58,310 nt of DNA from positions 1-58,310 of the forward strand of contig NZ_FNVO01000033.1 in the NCBI RefSeq assembly GCF_900108175.1, given 5' to 3'. Below, piece by piece: positions 23,886 through 32,279 of the stretch; positions within the stretch are counted from its first letter, which is position 1; the number at the start of each line of letters is the position of its first letter. Source of the DNA: Thermomonospora echinospora (GTDB taxonomy: Bacteria > Actinomycetota > Actinomycetes > Streptosporangiales > Streptosporangiaceae). The translations under genes were made by a program, and so were the position numbers. A model generated the notes under the pieces. That model had not been told where the DNA came from, did no database searches, and saw nothing but the letters and a program-made list of their open reading frames with translations.

Positions 23886-26778
23886 AGCCCTCATCCTGGA
23901 CGGCGCCGTTGACCAGGCGGCCGCAGACGGCGACGGCCTGCTGGGTGCCGTCGGGGCGGACGGACATCAGCAGGACGGGCTTGTCGGGGACCTGGTGGCC
24001 CTGGGATCTGGGGCCGAAGCGCAGCAGGCCGGTGGCGCCCTGCGGCTGGGCGCCCTCGTACGGCTCGGTGAGGGCGGCCAGCACGGCGGCGGCCGTGGGG
24101 AGCGTCCCGGCCTGGTCGCCGTAGATCCGCTCGGTGATGCCGATGATGGTGCGGGCGGCGTCGTAGCCGAGCGCGGCGTGGGTCATGGACGGCCGCTCGT
24201 TGGCGGGGGCGTCCTCGCCGACCAGGTCCTCCAGCAGGGGGCCGAAGGCGCTGTAGAAGACCTGGAGGGGCTCGTCGCCGACCCATTTGGGTTCCCACGC
24301 CTCGCGGGCGGCCAGCGGGGTGTAGTAGAGGCGGATGGAGTCGGTGCTGCCGATCTCGACGCTGTTGTCGCTGACGTACTTGGTCACCTCGTCCCCGGCG
24401 AGCACGATGCGGCGCCCGCCGCAGGAGGTGTTGGCCAGCCGGTTGATGAACGAGCGGAACTCGTCGGAGCGGCCCGCGTAGTAGAGGACCGGGGCCGGGT
24501 CGGCGCACGCCTCCTGCACCCTGGCCGGGACCTGCACGGCGTCGGTGTAGGGGAGCATCCGGACGTTGCCGCGCCCGAACTCCCTGGCGAAGTCCTGGGC
24601 CAGGTTGCTGCTGTACAGGTCGTCGGGGGCGGCGTCGTAGAACACGTCGGCCCTGGTGACGGGCTGCCCGGTGGTGCCCAGCCGGCCGCTCTTGGCCCAG
24701 TGGGCGGCCAGCGCGGCCAGCCGGGCGTTGGGCGGGGCGAGGCGGAAGAAGTACGGGGAGAAGCCGCCGCGCTGCCGGCCGGTGTCGTCGTAGGTGTTGG
24801 TCGTCCCGATCATGGGCAGCGCCGCCCGGGACAGCACCTCGATGGCCTCCTGGGTCTTGCGCCTGCTGTGCCCGAAGCCGCCGACCCCGACGATCGTGCG
24901 GTCCCTGACGGCCAGTTCGCGGATGCGCTCGGCGACCTCAGGGGCGTAGCGGAAGCGGGAACCGGCGTTGGCGAGCAGGATGCGCAGCAGCGGCTGGCCG
25001 CCGTCGTTGTGCCGCTGCTGGGCGATCGCCAGCCCGGCCAGCTCGCCGTGCACCCCGGCTTGCAGGTCGGCCTGCGGGTTCTTGGTGGCGGGGTCGTTGG
25101 TCAGGGCGGTCAGGAAGACGAGCGTGACGTACGGCTTGCCCGAGGCGATCACGTCCCGGTTGAGCTTCTCGATGCGGTCCTGGACGCCCGCCAGCCGCCT
25201 GCTGAAGGGGTAGGAGCCGTCGGTGATCCCTACGCACTCACCGTTGGCGGCGTGCCAGACCGTGCGCGGGTCGCAGTACCGGACGCTCTGCACCACGATC
25301 ACCCCGACGGACGCGGCCAGCACAGTGCCCGCCACCAGCCACGGCATCACCGGATGCGCGAGCCACGGGCGCCGGCGGGCGGGCAGCCGGTGCGCCGACC
25401 GGCCGTCGCCCGCGGACAGGTCGACCGGCACGTCCCGGGCGTAGCCCAGGGCGATGGCGCGCCGTCGGTCGTCCCAGTAGTCGGAGTACGCCTGCCGTAC
25501 CTCGCCCAGGTCGGCCAGCTCGGCGCGGGTGGGGTGCACCCGCACCTGTTCGGCCAGCCGCCGCACCTCCTCGGCCGGACCGAGGCAGGCGGCGATCACC
25601 AGGGGGTCGAACGCGATCCGCGCCGAGACCCGCTCCGGCCGCATCCGGTCGCGTTCCCGCAGCTCCCGCTCTGACAGGACGGCGCCGGGCGGCCGGGACG
25701 TTTCCAGCCGCTCGGCCCGCACCTGCTCGACCAGCTCGATGAAGCGGCGGGCCACCCCGTCGCCGTAGGCGTCCAGGATCACGGTCGGGTAGCGCACCCG
25801 CGCCCAGGTCACCCGCCGCCAGCTGCGCCGGTACCCCTGGCGCAGGTCCTCCAGGAACGCCGCGATCAGCAGCTTGTCCAGGTCGTCCTCGGGACCGGGC
25901 CGCCCGTCGGGGCCGGGCGCGGGCGGCGCCGGCCGGTAGACCAGGTCCACCGCGAAGGCCAGGAAGCCGCCGCCGAGCGGCTCGGGCCGGTGCGGGCCCG
26001 GCGGGAGGTTGCGCCCGTACCGCTGCCGGGCGAACCAGCGGTAGCGTCGCCGCCCGGCCCAGTCCCAGGTGATGATCCCGGCCTGCCCGGCGATGGCGGC
26101 CGCCCCGGCCATCGCGGTCACCATCGCCGCCGCCAGATCCAGGGTGCTGGCCGCGGTGGCACTGATCAGGGCCACCACCGCCACCCCGATCGGGGCGGCC
26201 TGCTCCAGGTAGGTCAGCACCGAGGCGAGCTTGTCGCGCTGCCCGCCCCGGCCGGGCAGCACCCGCTGGCGGCGCAGCCGGATCCCGGCGGCCAGCACCC
26301 GGCGCGGCGTCCCGTCGGCGGCACGTTCCCGCAGCCGGGCCGCCAGCTCCCAGTCGTCGGCCTCGTGCGGGGGATGCGGGGGCGGACTGCCGCTGGCCGG
26401 CAGTTGCAGCCGCTTGGCGCGCAGCGACTGCAGCCACAGCGCCATGCTCAGCAGCTGGAAGCGCAGCGGCGGCTCCATCCGGGGGCCGCTCTCGGAGAGC
26501 TGGTGGGCGATGTCGCGCAGCAGGTCGGCGATGTCGGAGCTGGGACGTTCGGCGTGCACACGGGCGTACAGGCCGCCGTCGGAGCGGCAGTCGGCGGCCA
26601 GCCGGTCGGCGGCCCAGTCCTGCCAGGCGCCGGCGTCGGCGGCCAGCAGCAGCGGGCGCAGCCGGTCGCCCGCCCGGAACGCGGGCCGCCGCCGCATCTG
26701 CCGCAGCACCGCCACCAGCTGCCGGGATCGGGCGTCACCGTGCGGCGGCGCACCCTGCTCGACCCGCTCCGCTGCCAC
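23866..26778 (-). CDS. Membrane protein with extracellular periplasmic-binding (type 1) domain
   Basis: A 970-residue protein. The first 185 residues are cytoplasmic and helical (LRQMRRRPAFRAGDRL...LLRDIAHQLSES). A pair of membrane segments follows (APIGVAVVALISATAAS and MVTAMAGAAAIAGQAGI, about 190-235), then a second cytoplasmic stretch (about 240-475) and one helix (MPWLVAGTVLAASVGVIVVQSV, about 478-500). From about 510 to the end is a Leu/Ile/Val-type periplasmic-binding fold: VTLVFLTALTNDPATKN, IVGVGGFGHSRRKTQEAIEVLSRAALPMIGTTNTYDD, VLYYAGRSDEFRSFINRL. No permease or ATPase gene is adjacent, so it looks like a receptor rather than a transport protein. GTG 26778 follows AGGAGGT at ideal spacing. 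Confidence 0.75.
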   Translation of the reverse strand: MAAERVEQGAPPHGDARSRQLVAVLRQMRRRPAFRAGDRLRPLLLAADAGAWQDWAADRLAADCRSDGGLYARVHAERPSSDIADLLRDIAHQLSESGPRMEPPLRFQLLSMALWLQSLRAKRLQLPASGSPPPHPPHEADDWELAARLRERAADGTPRRVLAAGIRLRRQRVLPGRGGQRDKLASVLTYLEQAAPIGVAVVALISATAASTLDLAAAMVTAMAGAAAIAGQAGIITWDWAGRRRYRWFARQRYGRNLPPGPHRPEPLGGGFLAFAVDLVYRPAPPAPGPDGRPGPEDDLDKLLIAAFLEDLRQGYRRSWRRVTWARVRYPTVILDAYGDGVARRFIELVEQVRAERLETSRPPGAVLSERELRERDRMRPERVSARIAFDPLVIAACLGPAEEVRRLAEQVRVHPTRAELADLGEVRQAYSDYWDDRRRAIALGYARDVPVDLSAGDGRSAHRLPARRRPWLAHPVMPWLVAGTVLAASVGVIVVQSVRYCDPRTVWHAANGECVGITDGSYPFSRRLAGVQDRIEKLNRDVIASGKPYVTLVFLTALTNDPATKNPQADLQAGVHGELAGLAIAQQRHNDGGQPLLRILLANAGSRFRYAPEVAERIRELAVRDRTIVGVGGFGHSRRKTQEAIEVLSRAALPMIGTTNTYDDTGRQRGGFSPYFFRLAPPNARLAALAAHWAKSGRLGTTGQPVTRADVFYDAAPDDLYSSNLAQDFAREFGRGNVRMLPYTDAVQVPARVQEACADPAPVLYYAGRSDEFRSFINRLANTSCGGRRIVLAGDEVTKYVSDNSVEIGSTDSIRLYYTPLAAREAWEPKWVGDEPLQVFYSAFGPLLEDLVGEDAPANERPSMTHAALGYDAARTIIGITERIYGDQAGTLPTAAAVLAALTEPYEGAQPQGATGLLRFGPRSQGHQVPDKPVLLMSVRPDGTQQAVAVCGRLVNGAVQDEGCPAGTR

Positions 26779-26931
26779 CCGTCCACCTCCTGCCGCGCCA
26801 GGCCTTTGACACCCCGGCGCCCGACTATGTAATCGGTCAAGTCGGCTTTACGGAAGGCCACGCACGCCTTTGCCCGCCAGGGGCTCCGGACTCCCGGCAA
26901 CCCCTCGGTGAGGGTTTGCCATCATGGGCGC

Positions 26932-27360
26932 GTGACGCACTCCCCTCCCTATGACGCCGGTGCCGGGGACTTCGATGACCCCAACGGTGATCATCTGCGC
27001 GAAACCGGTCCTCAGGAGCCGCGTCACGACGGGCGGGACGCGCCGGACCGGCCGCTTCCGGACGAGGCCGACGAGGAGGCCGACGACGCCCGGTCCCGTG
27101 CGGCCGAGCTGGCGGAGCTGCGGCGTTACGAGGCCGAACGCGAGGACAAGCGGCGGCGCCGGGACTCCGCCTCGCGCAAGGCGGTCGCCTGGATCGTGGC
27201 GGTGGCGCTGGCGTTCCTGCTGTACGACTCCGGCGGGGCGCTGGCGCGGGGAACCTCCGAGGACGGGCCCTGGACGGCGCACGCCGTGCTGGCCGGGCTG
27301 GCGGCGCTCGGGCTGCTCGGGCTGCTGGTGGCGGGGATCCGCGCGCTGCGCCGCAGATGA
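26932..27360 (+). CDS. Small acidic protein with two C-terminal membrane helices
   Basis: A 142-residue protein. Residues 1-75 are strongly charged (DEADEEADDARSRAAELAELRRYEAEREDKRRRRD) and probably form a coiled-coil-like helix in the cytoplasm. Two transmembrane helices follow (VAWIVAVALAFLLY and AVLAGLAALGLLGLLVAGI), and it ends RALRRR. No ribosome site precedes GTG 26932; an in-frame GTG at 26908 is the alternative. A weak -10-like CATCAT just upstream would fit a leaderless mRNA. It is divergent from the large receptor gene. Family not recognised. Confidence 0.6.
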   Translation: MTHSPPYDAGAGDFDDPNGDHLRETGPQEPRHDGRDAPDRPLPDEADEEADDARSRAAELAELRRYEAEREDKRRRRDSASRKAVAWIVAVALAFLLYDSGGALARGTSEDGPWTAHAVLAGLAALGLLGLLVAGIRALRRR

Positions 27361-27392
27361 GACGTTCATCTCACGATCCGGACGCGCTGTGA

Positions 27393-28538
<1,146 letters not shown>

Positions 28539-28552
28539 CCGCATCCGTCCCC

Positions 28553-28586
28553 AAGGGCACCCCGCCGGCGTCGGCGGGGTGCCCTT
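28553..28586 (+). terminator. Hairpin terminator after serC
   Basis: A perfect 15-bp stem, AAGGGCACCCCGCCG with its complement, closed by a GCGT loop, starting 14 bp after the serC stop codon. The right arm ends in CTT, without a long T-run. Confidence 0.85.
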
Positions 28587-28729
28587 CGCGGTGACGGTCA
28601 TGTCGCCGCCCGGCCTGTCTTCCTTCCTTCAACGCCCGGCAATCGCTTAACTACCTTCCGTAGTGATCCGGTGTCGGCGCGTCCGTCTCCGGTTCTTCGG
28701 CGAAGCCTCGTGAGGATGGGAAGACGTAC

Positions 28730-29905
28730 GTGACCAGCACCTGGAGAAAGGCGGTCGCCGGCGCGCTCGTGGCGGCCGGCGTCCCCTGCGTCATCGCCGC
28801 GCCACCGGCCTCGGCATCCGCGCTGGACCGCTTCGAGCGGTTCCGCATCACTCGGTTCCTCGGCGAGCAGCGGCTGCCGCACCGGATGTCCTTCGAGGGC
28901 ACCACCGTCGGGGGCCTGTCCGGCATCGACTACGACCCCACCACCAGGAACTGGTACTTCATCTCCGACGACCGGGGGCGCCACAACGCCCCCCGCTTCT
29001 ACCGCGGCCGCCTGGACATCCACCCGGAGACCGGGGCGTTCGCCGGGGTGCGAATGACCGAGGTGACGACCCTGCAGCGGCCGGACGGCCACCGGTACGC
29101 CCCGCACGGCAGGCCCCGGTCGGCCGACCCGGAGACGATCAGGTTCGACCCATGGTCGCGGCGCGTGGTGTGGGGCAGCGAGGGCGACCGGCCGGACGCC
29201 GCCAACCCGCACATCCCGCTGACCCAGCCGTTCGTCCGCTGGAACGGCAAGGACGGCCGGCACCTGCGCGAGCTGCAACTCCCCTCGAACCTGCTGCTGA
29301 GCACCGCCGGCCACGGCCCCCGGCGCAACTACTCGATCGAGGGCCTGGCCCTGGCCCCGCGCTTCATCGCGGTCATGCAGGAGGGCCCCGGCTACGAGGA
29401 CGGCCCAGTGCCGACCGTCGAGCACGGCGCCACCACCCGCGTCACCCTGTGGGACCGCTGGCCACGACGGCGCCTGTACGCGCAGTACGCGTACCGGCTC
29501 GACCGGCTACCCGCCGCGCCCCGGCCGGCCGGCGGCTCCCACGACAGCGGCGTCTCGGAGATCCTGGCGATCGACAACCACCGCTACCTCGCGCTGGAGC
29601 GCTCCTGGATCCAGGGCGTCGGCTACCGGGCCAAGCTGTACGAATTCGACACCCGGGACGCGACGAACGTGCTGGCCAAGGACAGCCTCGCCAAAGGCCG
29701 CGGGTACCGGCCGGTCACCAAGCGGCTCGTCCGCGACCTCGGCTCGTTCCGACGGCCCGTGCAGAACCTGGAGAGCCTGTCGTGGGGCCCGCGCCTCAGG
29801 TCCGGCGAGTGCACCCTGCTCATCGGATCCGACGACAACTTCGACCGCCAGGAGGTCACTCAGTTCCTGCTGTTCGCCGTGCGGGGGCTGCGGGGCTGCC
29901 CGTGA
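28730..29905 (+). CDS. Secreted phytase-like esterase domain protein
   Basis: A 391-residue exported protein. The signal peptide is clear: MTSTWRKAVAGALVAAGVPCVIAAPPASASA, with likely cleavage after ASA (about residue 31). The mature part matches the esterase-like activity of phytase family (PF13449), a six-bladed propeller: VGGLSGIDYDPTTRNWYFISDDRG, ADPETIRFDP, NYSIEGLALAP, DSGVSEILAIDNHRYLALERSW, VQNLESLSWGPRL...LLIGSDDNF. Enzymatic activity in bacteria is largely unproven. GTG 28730 follows GGGAAG. A stand-alone gene after the serC terminator; another propeller protein is encoded 1.2 kb downstream. Confidence 0.82.
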   Translation: MTSTWRKAVAGALVAAGVPCVIAAPPASASALDRFERFRITRFLGEQRLPHRMSFEGTTVGGLSGIDYDPTTRNWYFISDDRGRHNAPRFYRGRLDIHPETGAFAGVRMTEVTTLQRPDGHRYAPHGRPRSADPETIRFDPWSRRVVWGSEGDRPDAANPHIPLTQPFVRWNGKDGRHLRELQLPSNLLLSTAGHGPRRNYSIEGLALAPRFIAVMQEGPGYEDGPVPTVEHGATTRVTLWDRWPRRRLYAQYAYRLDRLPAAPRPAGGSHDSGVSEILAIDNHRYLALERSWIQGVGYRAKLYEFDTRDATNVLAKDSLAKGRGYRPVTKRLVRDLGSFRRPVQNLESLSWGPRLRSGECTLLIGSDDNFDRQEVTQFLLFAVRGLRGCP

Positions 29906-29929
29906 CCGGCCCCCGGCCGGCCGGCGGAG

Positions 29930-30847
29930 TCAGGAGACGGCCGCGAACCCGCCGGTGCCGTCGCCGGCCGGGCGCCGGTGGACGGCGTGCCGCAGCCCGG
30001 CCCGGTCCCGGTCGCGGTCGGCGTCGGTGAACCCGGCCCAGACCCGCTCGTCGAGGTCGCCGGGCCGCGCGGTGGGCAGGAACCCGGCGCGGGCCCGGAC
30101 GCCCGGCGCGGGGTGCCGGCCGATCTCCAGGTAGGTGCCCTCGCGCAGCATGACCGCGGAGGCGAACTCCACCGCGGTGTGCTGCCGCACCTCGCGGAAC
30201 CAGCGGGGATTGGACGCCCAGTACATGTTCCGCTCGGTGTCCACCGCCACCGCCAGCGGGCTCAGCGCAGCCCGGGCCAGGTGCACCCGGTCCGGGCGGG
30301 CCCGGTCGACCCACGCCAGCGCGGCCCGGCCGACCAGCGCCGACAGGACCTCGGTGATCGCCGCCAGGTCCTGCCGCCCGGCCAACGCCCGGAAGATCGC
30401 CTCGCCGCCGGTGCCGTCCCGGCCCGCAGGCGTCCCGAACCGCTCGCCCAGCGCGGCGGCCTCGACGTCTCCGCCATGGGCGGCCACGATCCCGGCCCCG
30501 GGACCGGGCACCACCAGCGGACCGGCCTCCTCCCGGGCCGGGACGGCCCAGCCGGTGTGGCCGAGCGCGATCGGGGCGTGGTCCAGCAGCGGCAGCAGCG
30601 GCTCCGGGCGCCACACCCGGCCGAACCCGCCCCGGCCCCGCACGATCCGGCAGCCGTCGACGCTGAGGTCGCCGAGTCCGGGGGGCACGGGGGCGCCGCA
30701 GGTCACCGGGCGGCCGGTGAACAGCGCCACCCCGCACGAGCCGCCGCCCCGCTCCTCGGCCAGCGTGCCGAGGACCACGAAGGCGTCCGAGGCCCTTTCC
30801 GGGTGCGCCGCCGAGGGCGAGCGCAGCAGCCCGAACAGTCCGCACAT
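29930..30847 (-). CDS. Stand-alone class II glutamine amidotransferase-like protein
   Basis: A 305-residue Ntn-hydrolase. The protein begins MCGLFGLL, so after Met removal Cys2 is the N-terminal nucleophile. Further landmarks are RGGGSCGVALF, IALGHTGWAVPAREEAGPLVV, GIVAAHGGDVEA and AVDTERNMYWASNPRWFREV. No synthetase or transferase domain follows and no synthase gene is adjacent, so the ammonia acceptor or amide substrate is unknown. The very common His-Asn pair of this family (GHxR, HNG) is only partly kept: GHTGWAV and HGGDV. The ATG was chosen because it supplies the required Met-Cys; no ribosome site is visible. It converges with the phytase-like gene. Confidence 0.75.
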   Translation of the reverse strand: MCGLFGLLRSPSAAHPERASDAFVVLGTLAEERGGGSCGVALFTGRPVTCGAPVPPGLGDLSVDGCRIVRGRGGFGRVWRPEPLLPLLDHAPIALGHTGWAVPAREEAGPLVVPGPGAGIVAAHGGDVEAAALGERFGTPAGRDGTGGEAIFRALAGRQDLAAITEVLSALVGRAALAWVDRARPDRVHLARAALSPLAVAVDTERNMYWASNPRWFREVRQHTAVEFASAVMLREGTYLEIGRHPAPGVRARAGFLPTARPGDLDERVWAGFTDADRDRDRAGLRHAVHRRPAGDGTGGFAAVS

Positions 30848-30928
30848 GCCAGATGAGACGCCGTGCCGGCGGGGCCGGTTCGCCTCCGGACGGGCCCGCT
30901 TCCCGGCCCGGCACCATCGGACGGCAAA

Positions 30929-30934
30929 TAAGCT
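30929..30934 (+). promoter_or_regulatory. TAnnnT -10 hexamer before a tiny membrane protein gene
   Basis: TAAGCT is followed by 6 bases and GTG 30941. The spacing suits a leaderless transcript. No convincing -35 box is seen. Confidence 0.4.
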
Positions 30935-30940
30935 GCAAGG

Positions 30941-31024
30941 GTGAACCGCCCACCCCGCTGGCTGTTGCCCACCGTCCTGACCGTCCTGGTCCTCGTCGTG
31001 ATCATCGGTGCGCTGATCGGCTGA
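30941..31024 (+). CDS. 27-residue single-helix membrane protein
   Basis: GTG 30941 to TGA 31024 encodes VNRPPRWLLPTV followed by LTVLVLVVIIGALIG: a short basic N-terminus and a single hydrophobic helix, as in known bacterial small membrane proteins. A -10-like TAAGCT lies 6 bases before the GTG. It is divergent from the amidotransferase gene and 135 bp upstream of the next gene. The size makes it uncertain, but the amphipathic start and uninterrupted helix are unlikely by chance. Confidence 0.45.
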   Translation: MNRPPRWLLPTVLTVLVLVVIIGALIG

Positions 31025-31159
31025 CCGGCGGGTCCGCGGGACGTCCCGCGCTCCCGGATCGTCCTGGCGGGCCATCCCGCCGACCGGCGGCTCGTTCCGC
31101 CGAAGGATGCCCGCCCGCCGGCGATCGGAAATGATCGAGGGATGAGGGGGACAAGGGGG

Positions 31160-32158
31160 ATGAGGTTGCGCATAGGGGTCGCGGCGGCGCTGCTCGCCGG
31201 TCTGTCGGGCGTGCTGGCCGCCCCCGGCGCACGGGCCGGGACGGTACGGGACGACGACGCCACCCGGGCCTTCACGATCACCGATCCGCGCATCACCGAG
31301 TCCAGCGGGCTGGCGGTCAGCAGGCAGCACCAGGGCGTGGTCTACACCCACAACGACTCCGGCGGCTCCCCCCTGATCTTCGCGATCGGCCCTGACGGCC
31401 GCACCCTGGCCACGTTCACGCTGGCGGGCGCCACCGCCCGCGACTGGGAGGGCATGGCGATCGGCGAGGACGAGCAGGGCCGCCCGGCGCTGTTCGTCGC
31501 CGACATCGGCGACAACCTCGGCGGCGCCTGGCCGTACGTCACCGTCTACCGGGTGCCGGAGCCGTCCCGGCTGCGCGACCAGACGCTGCGGGCGACCGCG
31601 TTCCGGCTCAAGTACGAGGACGGGCCGCGCAACGCCGAGACCGTCATGATCAACCCGCGCACCAACCGGTTGTACATCGCCAGCAAGCTGTTCTCGGGCG
31701 CGCTCTACGAGGCACCCGCCCGGCTGCGCGCCACCGGGTTCAACACGCTGCGCCGGGTCGGCCGGGTCCCGGCGCTGGCCACCGACGGGGCGTTCGCGCC
31801 CGACGGGCGGTCGCTGGTGATCCGCACGTATTTCTCCGCCCAGGTGTACTCCTTCGACGACGACGCCGCGGAGAAGACCAGGCCGCTGCGCAAGGTGGGG
31901 CTGCCCGGCCAGGAGCAGGGCGAGTCGATCGCCTACTCGGCCGACGGGCGGTCACTGCTGGCCGGGTCCGAGGGCACCCGGCAGCCGGTGTGGAAGGTCC
32001 CGCTGCCCGACCGGGCCAGGCCCACCCCGACCCCCTCCCCCGCCGCCTCCGGCGGGCGGGAGAAGGACGACGAGCCGAACGAGCGCAACGTGGGCCTGGT
32101 CCTGGTGGCCGGCATCGCGCTGGCGGTCGGCTACGGCATCCTGCGGCGACGGTCCTGA
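31160..32158 (+). CDS. Secreted beta-propeller-like protein with C-terminal membrane anchor
   Basis: A 332-residue protein. The signal peptide is MRLRIGVAAALLAGLSGVLAAPGARA. The mature domain has repeated strand motifs: ESSGLAVSRQHQGVVYTHNDSGG, ARDWEGMAIGEDEQGRPALFVADIGDN, NAETVMINPRTNRLYIASK, TDGAFAPDGRSLVIRTYFSAQVYSFD and GESIAYSADGRSLLAGSEG. A Pro/Ser/Thr linker (PTPTPSPAASGG), charged DDEPNERN, a helix (VGLVLVAGIALAVGYGIL) and RRRS complete an LPXTG-free surface anchor. I chose ATG 31160 because it begins an ideal signal peptide; ATG 31142 is the alternative. Function unknown. Confidence 0.8.
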   Translation: MRLRIGVAAALLAGLSGVLAAPGARAGTVRDDDATRAFTITDPRITESSGLAVSRQHQGVVYTHNDSGGSPLIFAIGPDGRTLATFTLAGATARDWEGMAIGEDEQGRPALFVADIGDNLGGAWPYVTVYRVPEPSRLRDQTLRATAFRLKYEDGPRNAETVMINPRTNRLYIASKLFSGALYEAPARLRATGFNTLRRVGRVPALATDGAFAPDGRSLVIRTYFSAQVYSFDDDAAEKTRPLRKVGLPGQEQGESIAYSADGRSLLAGSEGTRQPVWKVPLPDRARPTPTPSPAASGGREKDDEPNERNVGLVLVAGIALAVGYGILRRRS

Positions 32159-32279
32159 CCGCCCTGGCCGCCCTGGCCCCCCTGACCACCCTGATCGCCC
32201 TGACCGCGGCGCGCGAGTGAGGTATCCGACCGTGAAGTCGGCGGCGCGAACGGCGTCGCACATGTCAGGATCAGGGACT

